Source: Octadecabacter sp. SW4
Lineage (GTDB): Bacteria > Pseudomonadota > Alphaproteobacteria > Rhodobacterales > Rhodobacteraceae
Direction of reading: 5' to 3'
Length of the DNA stretch: 64,000 nucleotides
Assembly (NCBI RefSeq): GCF_008065155.1
Contig: NZ_CP042819.1
Span: 434,001 to 498,000, forward strand
Shown here: positions 55,437 through 64,000 of the stretch, in pieces
Layout: every line of letters starts with the position of its first letter
Numbering within the stretch: the stretch's first letter is position 1
The notes under the pieces: model-generated
Database searches by the model: none
What the model was told of the DNA's origin: nothing
Seen by the model: only the letters and a program-made list of their open reading frames with translations
Position numbers and translations under genes: made by a program

Positions 55437-55532
55437 GGCGCGTCGTTCCCGTCTTGCCCGCAACTGCTGTGGCGTTAGAATGGCTGCAAATGTAACGCGG
55501 GCCTATCCCGCGACAAGCCAAAGGTAAATCCC

Positions 55533-55712
55533 ATGACCCGACCCGCCCCCGAGACCAAGATCGTGCATGACTGGCGTGTGGCCTGTGACGGCGGCGATGG
55601 CAGCCTTGGCCATCCGCGCGTCTGGCTGCAAATTCCCCAGGATCATGGCTGGGTCGAATGCCCCTATTGTGATGCCAAATACGTGCACAAGGATTTTGAA
55701 GGCAAGGTGTGA
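55533..55712 (+). CDS. Small CHCC zinc-finger protein
   Basis: 59 residues. Starts [14 protein letters not shown]; ligand pattern Cys18 and His27 ([14 protein letters not shown]), then [10 protein letters not shown] with two Cys. This matches the zf-CHCC domain also found in the mitochondrial complex I subunit NDUFS6, so a role near respiratory complex I assembly is possible. The stop overlaps the GTG start of the next gene (GTGA). Confidence 0.88.
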   Translation: MTRPAPETKIVHDWRVACDGGDGSLGHPRVWLQIPQDHGWVECPYCDAKYVHKDFEGKV

Positions 55713-56167
55713 GCCGCCTTGCGATCCGGCCAGCGACCATCGCGGATTTGGCCGCGTTGCGTGCGGTGTTTGACGCAGCCTATGCGCAGGCCCGCGCCGA
55801 GATTGCGGATCTGCCGGATGTGACAGGCGGCTTGGCGGATGATCTGGCGCAGCAGACCTGTTTTGCGGCACTTTGGGACGGCGCGATCGTTGGCGGTTTG
55901 GTTCTGGCCCTGCACGGTGATCACGCCCATCTGGTCAATCTGGCGGTGTCGCCTGATCATGGTGGCAAGGGTGTTGCCAAGGCGTTGATCGGTGTGGCCG
56001 AAGATGCCTGCCGCGCGGCGGGCCTGCAGGAATTGCGGCTGGCGACACACGTAAAGATGCCGCAGAATGTGGCGATCTATGGTCGGCTGGGCTGGATCGA
56101 GACCGGGCGCGACGACCGCAAGGTGATGATGGTAAAACGGCTGACGACCGATGAGGGGGCGACATGA
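55709..56167 (+). CDS. GNAT-family N-acetyltransferase
   Basis: 152 residues from a GTG overlapping the zinc-finger gene stop. The acetyl-CoA site is [23 protein letters not shown] with the Q/R-x-x-G-x-G/A loop replaced by GGKGVAKAL, and [19 protein letters not shown] ending [18 protein letters not shown]. The substrate is unknown. It overlaps polA by four bases. Confidence 0.87.
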   Translation: MSRLAIRPATIADLAALRAVFDAAYAQARAEIADLPDVTGGLADDLAQQTCFAALWDGAIVGGLVLALHGDHAHLVNLAVSPDHGGKGVAKALIGVAEDACRAAGLQELRLATHVKMPQNVAIYGRLGWIETGRDDRKVMMVKRLTTDEGAT

Positions 56168-58977
56168 CTGCAAAGGCTCGGAAATTTGGCAAAGGCTGTC
56201 ATCTGCATCTGATCGACGGGTCGGCGTTTATCTTTCGCGCCTATCACGCGCTGCCACCCCTGACGCGTAAATCGGACGGTTTGCCGATTGGCGCGGTATC
56301 GGGGTTTTGCAACATGTTGCAGCGCTATGTGGATGGCAATACCGGCAGTGACGTGACCCATGTGGCGGTGATTTTCGACAAGGGCAGCCATACGTTTCGC
56401 AATGATATGTATGATCTCTACAAGGCCAACCGCGACGAAATGCCCGAGGATTTGCGCCCGCAGATGCCCCTTACGCGGCGCGCCACGCAGGCCTTTAATA
56501 TCGCCTGCGAGGAGATGGAGGGATATGAGGCCGATGACATCATCGCCACGCTGGCCTGTCAGGCGCGCGAAGCGGGGGGGCGCTGCACGATCATTTCCAG
56601 CGACAAGGACTTGATGCAACTGGTCGGTGACGGGGTTGTCATGCTGGACGCGATGAAAAACCGCGTGATCGACAGCGATGGTGTGATGGAAAAGTTCGGC
56701 GTTGGCCCGGACCGCGTCGTCGATGTGCAGGCGCTGGCGGGGGATAGCGTTGACAACGTGCCCGGCGCGCCGGGGATCGGCATCAAGACGGCGGCGTTGC
56801 TGATCAACGAATATGGCGATCTGGATACCCTTCTGGCCCGCGCGGGCGAAATCAAGCAACCCAAGCGCCGCGAGAGCCTGATCGAGAACGAGGAACAGAT
56901 CAGGCTGTCCAAGCGCCTGGTGCAGCTGGATTGCGACACGCCCATCACGTTCACGCTGGACGATCTGGAGGTGCGTGACCCTGATCCGGAGGTGTTGCTG
57001 GGGTTTCTGGCCGAAATGGAATTCCGCACGATCGTCAAGCGCATTTCCGACAAGCTGGGTGTTGAGGCCCCCGCCATCCCAGACACCACGCCCGAAGGCG
57101 CGAACCCGCCCGCAGGCGAGGTGGAGCAGGTGCCGTTTGACGCCGAGAAATACGAATGGGTCCGCGATGCGGCGGCCCTCAAGGTCTGGATTGATCGCGC
57201 TTATGAATTTGGCCGTGTGGCCGTCGATACCGAAACCACCGGCCTGAATGAAATGCGCGTTGATCTGGTAGGTATTTCGCTTTGTGTGAACGCGGGCGAG
57301 GCCTGCTATATCCCGCTGATCCACAAGGCGGGTGGTGCTGACGATCTGTTTGGCAGCGATGATCTGGCCGAGGGGCAGATGGGCGCTGAGGAATGTCTGG
57401 ATATGCTGCGCCCGATGCTTGAGGACGACAGCATTCTGAAAATCGGCCAGAACATGAAATACGACGCCAAGATTTTCCGCCGCAACGGTGTGAATGTGAC
57501 GCCGTTCGACGACACGATGCTGATGTCTTATGCACTGAATGCGGGCTTGCACAATCACGGGATGGATGCGCTGAGCGAACGCTACCTGAGCCATACGCCG
57601 ATCCCGATCAAGCCGCTGTTGGGAACGGGCAAATCGGCCATCACCTTTGATCGGGTGCCGGTGGACGAGGCGGTGAAATATGCCGCCGAGGATGCCGATA
57701 TCACCCTGCGTCTGTGGCAGGCGTTCAAACCGCAGTTGCACCTTCAGCAGGTGACAACGGTTTATGAAACCCTTGAACGGCCCCTGTCGCCCGTGCTGGC
57801 CACGATGGAGATGCACGGCATCAAGGTTGACCGTGACACCCTGTCGCGCATGTCCAACGCATTCGCGCAGAAAATGGCGGGGCTTGAGGCGGAAATTCAT
57901 GAACTCGCAGGGCGGTCGTTCAACGTGGGATCGCCCAAGCAGTTGGGCGAAATCCTGTTTGACGAGATGGGCCTTGAGGGTGGCAAGAAGGGCAAGACCG
58001 GCGCCTATGCCACGGGCGCGGACGTGCTTGAGGATCTGGCGACGGAACATGATCTGCCCGCGCGGGTGCTGGACTGGCGGCAGTTGTCAAAGCTGAAATC
58101 GACCTACACGGACGCGCTACAGGACCATATCAACCCCGATACGGGCCGCGTGCATACATCTTATGTGCAGACGGGCGCGAATACGGGCCGCTTGGCCTCG
58201 ACCGATCCGAACCTGCAAAACATCCCCGTGCGCACCGAGGAAGGGCGGCGTATCCGCGAGGCATTCGTTGCGGAAGAAGGCAAATTGCTGGTTTCGCTTG
58301 ATTATTCCCAGATCGAATTGCGCATTCTGGCCCATGTGGCGGGCATTGATGCGCTGAAACAGGCCTTTCGCGATGGGCATGACATTCACGCCATGACCGC
58401 CTCGGAAATGTTCGACGTGCCGCTGGAGGACATGACGCCGGATGTGCGCCGCAAGGCCAAGGCGATCAATTTCGGGGTGATTTACGGGATTTCCGGCTTT
58501 GGTCTGGCGCGCAATCTGCGCATTCCACGCAGCGAGGCGCAGGGATTCATCGACCGCTATTTCGAACGTTTCCCCGGTATTCGCACCTATATGGACGATA
58601 CGGTGAAATTCGCGCGCGACAACGGCTATGTGCAGACCCTGTTTGGCCGCAAGATCCACACACCCGAGATCAATGCGAAGGGGCCGGGCGCAGGCTTTGC
58701 CAAACGCGCGGCGATCAACGCGCCCATCCAAGGCACGGCGGCCGATGTGATCCGCCGCGCGATGATCCGGATGGACGATGCAATCGCCGGTCAGCCCGCC
58801 AAGATGCTGCTACAGGTCCACGACGAACTGGTGTTCGAAGTGGACAAGGCGGCCGCTGACGACCTGATCGCCGCAGCCCGCGAGGTCATGGAAAATGCGG
58901 CTGATCCGGCGGTGAAATTCGACGTTCCGTTGGTCGTTGACGCAGGGACTGGCGACACATGGGCCGAGGCGCATTAA
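56164..58977 (+). CDS. polA: DNA polymerase I
   Basis: 937 residues. The 5'-nuclease domain (~1-300) includes IDGSAFIFRAYHALPP and EADDIIATLACQAREAG; the 3'-5' proofreading domain has VAVDTETTGLNEMRVDLVGISL and KIGQNMKYDAKIF; the polymerase domain has TGRLASTDPNLQNIPVR, SLDYSQIELRILAHVAG, RRKAKAINFGVIYGISGFGLA and LLQVHDELVFEVD. All three activities look intact. Fills gaps and removes RNA primers. Start chosen at the ATGA overlap with the GNAT gene. Confidence 0.97.
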   Translation: MTAKARKFGKGCHLHLIDGSAFIFRAYHALPPLTRKSDGLPIGAVSGFCNMLQRYVDGNTGSDVTHVAVIFDKGSHTFRNDMYDLYKANRDEMPEDLRPQMPLTRRATQAFNIACEEMEGYEADDIIATLACQAREAGGRCTIISSDKDLMQLVGDGVVMLDAMKNRVIDSDGVMEKFGVGPDRVVDVQALAGDSVDNVPGAPGIGIKTAALLINEYGDLDTLLARAGEIKQPKRRESLIENEEQIRLSKRLVQLDCDTPITFTLDDLEVRDPDPEVLLGFLAEMEFRTIVKRISDKLGVEAPAIPDTTPEGANPPAGEVEQVPFDAEKYEWVRDAAALKVWIDRAYEFGRVAVDTETTGLNEMRVDLVGISLCVNAGEACYIPLIHKAGGADDLFGSDDLAEGQMGAEECLDMLRPMLEDDSILKIGQNMKYDAKIFRRNGVNVTPFDDTMLMSYALNAGLHNHGMDALSERYLSHTPIPIKPLLGTGKSAITFDRVPVDEAVKYAAEDADITLRLWQAFKPQLHLQQVTTVYETLERPLSPVLATMEMHGIKVDRDTLSRMSNAFAQKMAGLEAEIHELAGRSFNVGSPKQLGEILFDEMGLEGGKKGKTGAYATGADVLEDLATEHDLPARVLDWRQLSKLKSTYTDALQDHINPDTGRVHTSYVQTGANTGRLASTDPNLQNIPVRTEEGRRIREAFVAEEGKLLVSLDYSQIELRILAHVAGIDALKQAFRDGHDIHAMTASEMFDVPLEDMTPDVRRKAKAINFGVIYGISGFGLARNLRIPRSEAQGFIDRYFERFPGIRTYMDDTVKFARDNGYVQTLFGRKIHTPEINAKGPGAGFAKRAAINAPIQGTAADVIRRAMIRMDDAIAGQPAKMLLQVHDELVFEVDKAAADDLIAAAREVMENAADPAVKFDVPLVVDAGTGDTWAEAH

Positions 58978-59050
58978 CGCCTGCTATGGGGGACGAAGCG
59001 GGCACGGGCGGCAGCGAAGCGAATGGCTGCTGTCAACTCAGCGGGCGAAT

Positions 59051-59108
59051 TGGCAGTCCAACTGGACCTCGTAGCGCCTTGGCGAACTCGGCCTCAGTTG
59101 GACTGCCA
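59051..59108. repeat. 13-base inverted repeat downstream of polA
   Basis: TGGCAGTCCAACT (59051-59063) and AGTTGGACTGCCA (59096-59108) are perfect reverse complements with a 32-base spacer. It may be the polA terminator or an element end. No T-run follows. Confidence 0.75.
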
Positions 59109-59160
59109 CACGTTCATTGTGCGTGATGTAAGAGTCCGATTCAAAACTAACCCTGCCTTT

Positions 59161-59700
59161 TCATTGCTTTGCGAGATGGCGAGTGACGCGGCGAATCCGG
59201 GAGATTATCACCCACGTCTTGGCGCTGACGCTGGATTTTCCCCGGTCCTTTGACAATCGGCGGCACCGCCCCACCCATGCGCGGGTGCGCTCGACAACGC
59301 AACGGCGGGGCAAGACCTCCCGACCGTTTGCGGCGTCGAAGCGTTTGACGATCTGCACGGTCCTGCGCCCGATCGCCTTCAGCGGTCATGCAATTTGGCG
59401 TATCCGCGTTGGCGAAAATGTGGCGCAGCATCGGTAACGCGCGGCGACAGCTTTGAGCACATCCGGCGCGCCGTCACGCGCGCGGATCCCGGCGCTGTGG
59501 ACCTTGCGGCCAACAGCACATCCGACCGTGTCAGTCACGATATGGCGCTTGCGCTCCGTGGTCCTCTTGCCCGCGTCATACCCTCGAACCCCGCACCGTG
59601 GAGACCGGCGGGAAATCGTCGGGCAACACGCGCCATTGGCGCCTGGCCCTCGCGATATACGGAATCGCATCGCGCACATCGCGAAAACTGTCGTGCGACA
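59161..59700 (-). pseudogene. Decayed IS5-family transposase
   Basis: Read on the minus strand, fragments in three frames match an IS5-type transposase in order: DAIPYIARARRQWRVLPDDFPP (frame ends soon after), then GVRGYDAGKRTTERKRHIVTDT and RDGAPDVLKA, then LPRRCVVERTRAWVGRCRRLSKD. The segment between the DDFPPVSTV and GVRGYDAGK parts, normally about 80 residues, is deleted. Frameshifts and substitutions are many, so this is true decay, unlike the single-base breaks elsewhere. A stretch at 59131-59155 (AGAGTCCGATTCAAAAC) may be the old right end. Confidence 0.8.
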
Positions 59701-59937
59701 GTAGCCGGTCGACTTGCCTAGTGGCAGCAAGGGCTTGAGTAACCGCCACCCCGCATGGTCACCTCACACGCATATCTGAAACCAGTCGCGGCACGCCGAA
59801 CCGTCGTTAGATCGGACCAATGTGAAACGGGCCCGTAGCGGGCCAAACCTTTGCCGATTTCACGTGCCTTGGCCAAAATCGTCGGCTCACCTGGCTCCGC
59901 TTGCCAACCGGCACTTTTTCCACGACCGGACCGGTGT

Positions 59938-60258
59938 CTACTTGGCCTCACGGGGTTTTTGGCAACTCAAATGTGCCAATAGATCCAGACAACGCGGATC
60001 GGTGATCGAGTAATTGATCTGCAGGCCATCTTTCTCACCCTCGACCAACCCGTCCCGCCGCATTTTGGCCAGATGCTGCGAAATCGCCGATTGCGACAGT
60101 CCCACGACCGCGCAAAGCTCGGATACCGAGGCCTTGCCGGAAGAAAGCCGACACAGGATCAGCAACCGGCTTTTGTTGGACATCAGTTTGAGCAGCCCGG
60201 CGACTTCCTCGGCGCGGGCTTGCAGATCTGCCAAGGCGTGGTTTTGGAACTGCGACAT
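59938..60258 (-). CDS. ArsR-family regulator, SqrR/BigR-like
   Basis: 106 residues. HTH region VSELCAVVGLSQSAISQHLAKMRRDGLV. Cys residues occur in RLLILCRLSSG, SELCAVV, DPRCLDL and LSCQK; the LLILC Cys and a C-terminal Cys are placed as in SqrR/BigR persulfide sensors. Divergent from an RND efflux operon, which it probably represses. The inducing signal is inferred, not shown. Confidence 0.85.
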   Translation of the reverse strand: MSQFQNHALADLQARAEEVAGLLKLMSNKSRLLILCRLSSGKASVSELCAVVGLSQSAISQHLAKMRRDGLVEGEKDGLQINYSITDPRCLDLLAHLSCQKPREAK

Positions 60259-60276
60259 AAAAGCATATCAATCCGG

Positions 60277-60325
60277 TTGACACTAATTCAGCAATAGCTA
60301 ATTTAGATTTTGCTAATATTTCTGT
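60277..60325 (+). promoter_or_regulatory. Promoter and candidate operator of the RND efflux operon
   Basis: TTGACA at 60277-60282, a 16-base spacer and TAATTT at 60299-60304 make a reasonable sigma-70-type promoter for the adaptor gene. Overlapping it are AGCAATAGCTAATTTAG and TTTTGCTAAT, with inverted AGCAA/TTGCT and repeated GCTAAT motifs, a likely site for the divergent ArsR-type repressor. Confidence 0.5.
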
Positions 60326-60386
60326 CAACTGCCGATTCCGCTACGCCGTCTTCCCGCTCACAACACCCGACGCTGAAAGCTCTGCC

Positions 60387-61355
60387 ATGTTCAAGCCCTT
60401 ACTCCTTTCCCTATTTCTTGCCACGCCTGCCCTGTCCCAAACCGCGCCGGTTCTCGAGGTCACGACCACCATGATCGCCGACCGCAAGGCGGTGTTCGCC
60501 ACGGTTGAAAGCGTCGACACCCTGACCGCACGGACTCGCATCGGCGGCACCATCGCGCAACTGATGGTCGATGAGGGCGACAGGGTCGCAGCGGGCGATG
60601 TGCTGGCGCTGGTGGTCAATGATCAGATGGCTCCGCAGATCGCCTCTGCCAATTCGCAAGCCGATGCGCTCAAGGCCGAACTGGTCCAGGCCCGCGAAGA
60701 CCTGACCCGCGCCGAGGACCTTTTTGAACGTGGTATCGTCGCGCAGACCCGGCTGGATCAGGCGCAGACCGCAGTGGCGGTGCTTGAAGGCCGCCTGGCT
60801 TCGGCCAACCAGACGCGCGATGTGCTGGTGCAACAGGAACGCGAGGGCGCGGTTCTGGCCCCCGCCGCGGGCCGCGTGCTGGACGTTCGGAGCCCACAAG
60901 GAAGCGTCATGTTACCGGGTGAACCGGTCGCCATCATTGCATCGGACCGCTACCTGTTGCGTCTGAACCTGCCCGAACGCCACGCCCGTTCCATTTCCGA
61001 GGGTGACGAGATCGAGGTTGCCGGGGCGGCGCTCGGGGCCGATGTGGCCCCCACCGGTGTGATCGTTCAGGTCTATCCGCGTATCGAAAACGGCCGCGTC
61101 ATCGCCGATGCCGAGGTCGACGGATTGGGCAGCTTCTTTGTCGGCGAGCGCGTGCGCGTGCACGTGACGGTCGAGCGACGCGAAACGATCATCTTGCCGC
61201 GCGCCTATATTTCCACCCGGTTCGGCAATGATTTCGTCACGGTCGAAACCGAGGAAGGCAGGCACGACATTGTTGTCCTTCTCGGGGCGGAAACCCCGCA
61301 AGGTGTTGAAATTCTGACAGGGTTATCAGTTGGCGACCGGGTGGTGCAGCAATGA
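60387..61355 (+). CDS. RND efflux periplasmic adaptor protein
   Basis: 322 residues with a signal peptide (~1-18, FKPLLLSLFLATPALSQ). A lipoyl-like half (RTRIGGTIAQLMVDEGDRVAAGDVLALV), an alpha-hairpin (~80-150) and the second lipoyl half (LAPAAGRVLDVRSPQGSVMLPGEPVAII) are followed by a beta-barrel. It bridges the inner-membrane pump to the outer-membrane channel. The stop overlaps the pump start by ATGA. Confidence 0.92.
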   Translation: MFKPLLLSLFLATPALSQTAPVLEVTTTMIADRKAVFATVESVDTLTARTRIGGTIAQLMVDEGDRVAAGDVLALVVNDQMAPQIASANSQADALKAELVQAREDLTRAEDLFERGIVAQTRLDQAQTAVAVLEGRLASANQTRDVLVQQEREGAVLAPAAGRVLDVRSPQGSVMLPGEPVAIIASDRYLLRLNLPERHARSISEGDEIEVAGAALGADVAPTGVIVQVYPRIENGRVIADAEVDGLGSFFVGERVRVHVTVERRETIILPRAYISTRFGNDFVTVETEEGRHDIVVLLGAETPQGVEILTGLSVGDRVVQQ

Positions 61356-64000
61356 AACTGGGTATTTCCGGGCACCTGACGCGTGCCTTTGTCCGCTCGG
61401 CGCTGACGCCGCTTTTGCTGTTGGCCTCGCTGGCCGTGGGATTGATCGCGCTGACGGTTATCCCGCGCGAGGAAGAACCTCAGATATCGGTTCCGATGGT
61501 CGATGTGATGCTGCGCACCGACGGGCTGCGCGCGACCGACGCGGTCGAGCTTGTGACCGAGCCGCTGGAGGCGATCCTGCGCTCGATCAACGCTGTAGAA
61601 CATGTCTATTCGCAGACAGAGGATGACCGGGTGCTGGTCACCGCGCGCTTCGAGGTCGGCACCGACCCCGATGACGCCATCCTACGGGTGAATGAGCGTA
61701 TCATGGCCAATATAGACCGCATCCCGCAGGGCATTCCGCAGCCCTTGATCGTTGCGCGCGGCATCAATGATGTGGCCATCGTGTCGCTGACGCTTTCGCC
61801 CGCGCCCGAGTCCGCCGCACACTGGGACGACCGGGCGCTCTATTCGCTGGCCGAAGAATTGCGCGCGGCGTTGATGTCGGTCGAGGATGTCGGCTTGACC
61901 TATATCGTAGGCGGGCGCACTGATCAGATCCGGATCGAGCCCGACCCCGAACAGTTGGCGCTTTACGGCGTCACCCTGCAACAGCTGGCCGCGCGCGTTG
62001 CCGAGGCCAACCAGACCTTTCCCGCCGGAGAAGTCTCGGCGCTGGATCGCACGCTCTCTGTTACCGCAGGGCAAACGTTGCGCGGCCCGACCGATATCGG
62101 GCTGTTGCAACTGACCGCCCGCGACGGGCGCCCGGTCTATGTGCGCGATGTGGCTGACATCGTTGTCGGAGCTTCCCCAGTCGAGGCCCGCACATGGACG
62201 ATGACCCGCGAAGAAGGCGAAACCGAATGGGCGCAGCTGCCCGCGGTGACACTGGCAATCGCCAAGCGTGAAGGCGCAAACGCGGTTGTCGTGGCCGAAA
62301 GCATCCTCGAACGACTGGAACTTTTGCGCGGTGAGTTGATCCCCGAAAACGTAAATGTCGAAATTACCCGCAATTACGGTGAGTCGGCCGATGAAAAGGC
62401 CAATGAGCTCCTGTTCCACCTGGTTCTGGCGACGGTGTCGATCGTGGCACTGGTGACGGTGGTCATCGGCTGGCGCGAAGGTATCGTGGTGGCCATTGTC
62501 ATCCCCACCACGATCCTGCTGACGCTGTTTGCCTCGAACCTGATGGGCTATACCATCAACCGGGTCTCGCTCTTTGCGCTGATCTTTTCCATCGGAATCC
62601 TGGTCGATGACGCCATCGTGGTGATCGAAAACATTGCCCGGCACTGGGGCATGCGCGACGGGCGACCACGGGTGACCGCGGTGATCGAGGCGGTGGCCGA
62701 GGTCGGCAACCCCACCATCGTTGCCACGCTGACGGTGGTCGCGGCGCTGTTGCCGATGCTCTTCGTATCGGGGTTGATGGGCCCCTATATGGGGCCGATC
62801 CCGGTCAATGCATCGGCGGCGATGATCTTTTCCTTCTTTGTCGCGGTGATTCTGACCCCTTGGCTGATGCTGAAAATCGCCGGGCGTGACGGGGCCGATG
62901 CTGACGCTGATGCGCATGATCACGAAAACGAGGGCCTGTTGGGGCGGCTGTTCCGTCGCGTGGCGACCCCGGTAATCGCCAGCCGCTGGCGGGCCGGGCT
63001 GTTCCTGATCGTCGTGTTGGCGATGACAGGGGCCTCGATGACGCTGTTCTTTGACCGCACGGTGCGGGTCAAGCTTCTGCCGTTCGACAACCGATCCGAG
63101 TTTCAGATCATACTCGACATGCCCGAGGGGACCAGCCTGGAACGGACCGAACGGGTGCTGACCGAGGCTGCGAACCGGCTGGCCGCCTTGCCCGAGGCAA
63201 CGTCGATACAGCTCAATGCGGGCACCGCGGCGCCGTTCAATTTCAATGGCCTGGTGCGCCATTATTACCTGCGCAACCGCCCCGAGATGGGTGACTTGCA
63301 GGTCAACCTGCTGCCCAAGGATGACCGCGAGCGGGTCTCGCACGAGATCGCTCTGGCGGCCCGCGACATTCTGGCCGGGATCGAGCTGCCCAAGGGCGGA
63401 TCGTTCCGGGTTGCCGAGGTGCCGCCGGGGCCCCCTGTCTTGGCCACGCTTCTGGCCGAAATCTACGGGCCCGACGCCGAGACCCGCCGCGCGGTCGCCC
63501 GCGAGGTGCGCGCCGCTTTCGAGGAGGTACCCTATGTCGTGGATGTAGAGGACAGCTTTGGCCTGCCCCGCCCGCGCCTGCGCCTGGCCATCGATCAGGA
63601 CAGCCTCGAGTATTTCCAGGTCCGCCAGAGCGATGTCTATGGCACTATCCGAGCGCTGTTCGATGGGGTGCCCGTTGGCTATTCCTATCGCGGCGAGGGG
63701 CGCGACCCGGCCGAGATCCGGGTGGCGTTGCCGCGTTCGGAACTGAGCTGGTCCGAGCGACTGAGCTCGACCCCGGTGCCGGCCAACCTGCTGCCCGGAG
63801 CGCGCGGCGTTGTCGAATTGGGCGATGTCGTCACCGTGAGCGAAGAGGAGGGCAGCTATCCGATCTACCGCCGCAACGGGCGCTATGCCGAGATGGTCAT
63901 GGCCGAGCTGGCCGGAGATTTCGAGGCCCCGATCTATGGCATGATCGAGGTGCAGCAGGCGCTGGACGCGCGGTCCTGGTCCGAAGACGTGCCGCGCCCC
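61352..64000 (+). CDS. RND efflux pump (AcrB/HAE1-like), 3' end cut by window
   Basis: The open frame from the ATG at 61352 runs 883 codons to the window edge with no stop, so the C-terminal part (usually another ~150-200 residues) is missing. N-terminal helix (FVRSALTPLLLLASLAVGLI) is followed by a porter domain, and a membrane bundle with FSIGILVDDAIVVIENIARHWG, which holds the Asp pair of the proton relay. The substrate is unknown. Coupled to the adaptor gene. Confidence 0.93.
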   Translation, partial: MKLGISGHLTRAFVRSALTPLLLLASLAVGLIALTVIPREEEPQISVPMVDVMLRTDGLRATDAVELVTEPLEAILRSINAVEHVYSQTEDDRVLVTARFEVGTDPDDAILRVNERIMANIDRIPQGIPQPLIVARGINDVAIVSLTLSPAPESAAHWDDRALYSLAEELRAALMSVEDVGLTYIVGGRTDQIRIEPDPEQLALYGVTLQQLAARVAEANQTFPAGEVSALDRTLSVTAGQTLRGPTDIGLLQLTARDGRPVYVRDVADIVVGASPVEARTWTMTREEGETEWAQLPAVTLAIAKREGANAVVVAESILERLELLRGELIPENVNVEITRNYGESADEKANELLFHLVLATVSIVALVTVVIGWREGIVVAIVIPTTILLTLFASNLMGYTINRVSLFALIFSIGILVDDAIVVIENIARHWGMRDGRPRVTAVIEAVAEVGNPTIVATLTVVAALLPMLFVSGLMGPYMGPIPVNASAAMIFSFFVAVILTPWLMLKIAGRDGADADADAHDHENEGLLGRLFRRVATPVIASRWRAGLFLIVVLAMTGASMTLFFDRTVRVKLLPFDNRSEFQIILDMPEGTSLERTERVLTEAANRLAALPEATSIQLNAGTAAPFNFNGLVRHYYLRNRPEMGDLQVNLLPKDDRERVSHEIALAARDILAGIELPKGGSFRVAEVPPGPPVLATLLAEIYGPDAETRRAVAREVRAAFEEVPYVVDVEDSFGLPRPRLRLAIDQDSLEYFQVRQSDVYGTIRALFDGVPVGYSYRGEGRDPAEIRVALPRSELSWSERLSSTPVPANLLPGARGVVELGDVVTVSEEEGSYPIYRRNGRYAEMVMAELAGDFEAPIYGMIEVQQALDARSWSEDVPRP

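Larger units (their letters stand above)
58978..59937. other. 960-base region without intact genes, with transposase remains
   Basis: Between polA and the ArsR-type gene there is no intact gene. It holds an inverted repeat (59051-59108), a decayed IS5-type transposase (about 59161-59700, minus strand) and a further ~230 bases (59718-59937) whose origin I cannot assign. Confidence 0.7.

Noticed and set aside
56077..58050. A 657-codon open frame on the minus strand opposite polA
   Set aside because: It mirrors the codon pattern of polA, encodes a His/Gln/Arg-rich product without domains, and polA is certain.
59718..59951. A 77-codon open frame after the IS5 remnant
   Set aside because: No recognisable family, overlaps the ArsR gene end, and lies in decayed DNA.
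61682..63343. A 553-codon open frame on the minus strand opposite the RND pump
   Set aside because: Low-complexity His/Arg/Gln/Asp composition typical of antisense frames in high-GC DNA; the pump frame is continuous and has clear motifs.
1..64000. CRISPR arrays, rRNA or tRNA genes
   Set aside because: No regularly spaced repeats, rRNA stretches or tRNA-like T-loop sequences were noticed on reading either strand; a covariance search could still find one.

Overview
The window looks like chromosome of an alphaproteobacterium of the order Rhodobacterales (Roseobacter-type). The basis is the high-GC gene style, a MipZ division ATPase, an F0 ATP synthase operon of the atpI-atpB-atpE-atpF'-atpF type, the rpsP-rimM-trmD-rplS-rpmE ribosomal block, an Anbu proteasome-like cluster, and marine-style GlcNAc, acyl-CoA and arsenic genes. 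This is inference from gene content; no rRNA or tRNA gene was seen. The genes at both window ends are cut by the boundary.

Layout. 1-3154 (+): an arsenic operon (GAPDH-like, ArsJ, ACR3) joined by ATGA/GTGA overlaps. 3209-7557 (-): an Mla/MCE lipid transporter (STAS-permease, ATPase, MCE protein, lipoprotein). 7665-8927 (-): a KbaZ/GatZ-type protein. 8982-12912 (-): the Anbu cluster (Anbu, transglutaminase-like, alpha-E, ATP-grasp). 13002-16961 (-): a crotonase, an NDP-forming acyl-CoA synthetase and an acyl-CoA dehydrogenase. 17025-29926: an amino-sugar island. A GntR regulator and a GH20 hexosaminidase run leftward, and a sugar ABC transporter, oxidoreductase, two SIS-domain proteins, ROK kinase, NagA and CutC run rightward as a tightly coupled operon. 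30004-34269: an unknown membrane protein, MipZ, an RhlE-like helicase and a cupin. 34398-40592 (-): translation and SRP genes (L31, L19, TrmD, RimM, S16, Ffh) with chorismate mutase, GNAT and sulfotransferase-like genes inserted. 40747-43459: small regulators and secreted or membrane proteins. 43667-46290 (+): F0 ATP synthase. 46377-50638: a FadR-type regulator, OmpA lipoprotein, Ogt/Ada-like methyltransferase, endonuclease III and a PfkB kinase. 50625-54023: a probable surface-glycan group (unknown protein, sulfotransferase, core-2-like glycosyltransferase). 54032-58977: HIT protein, lone ABC ATPase, zinc-finger protein, GNAT and DNA polymerase I. 58978-59937: a decayed IS5-type transposase remnant. 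59938-64000: an ArsR/SqrR-like regulator divergent from an RND efflux operon.

Four genes (Mla ATPase, ATP-grasp, GH20, OmpA lipoprotein) are each interrupted by one apparent missing base, every time in a run of G or C. Each reads through as a normal family member if one base is restored, so consensus errors are more likely than four pseudogenes. The least described items are a pair of ~144-bp elements with 21-bp inverted terminal repeats and a paired base change between copies (35274-35417 and 42275-42417), the Anbu cluster, and the glycan/sulfotransferase group.
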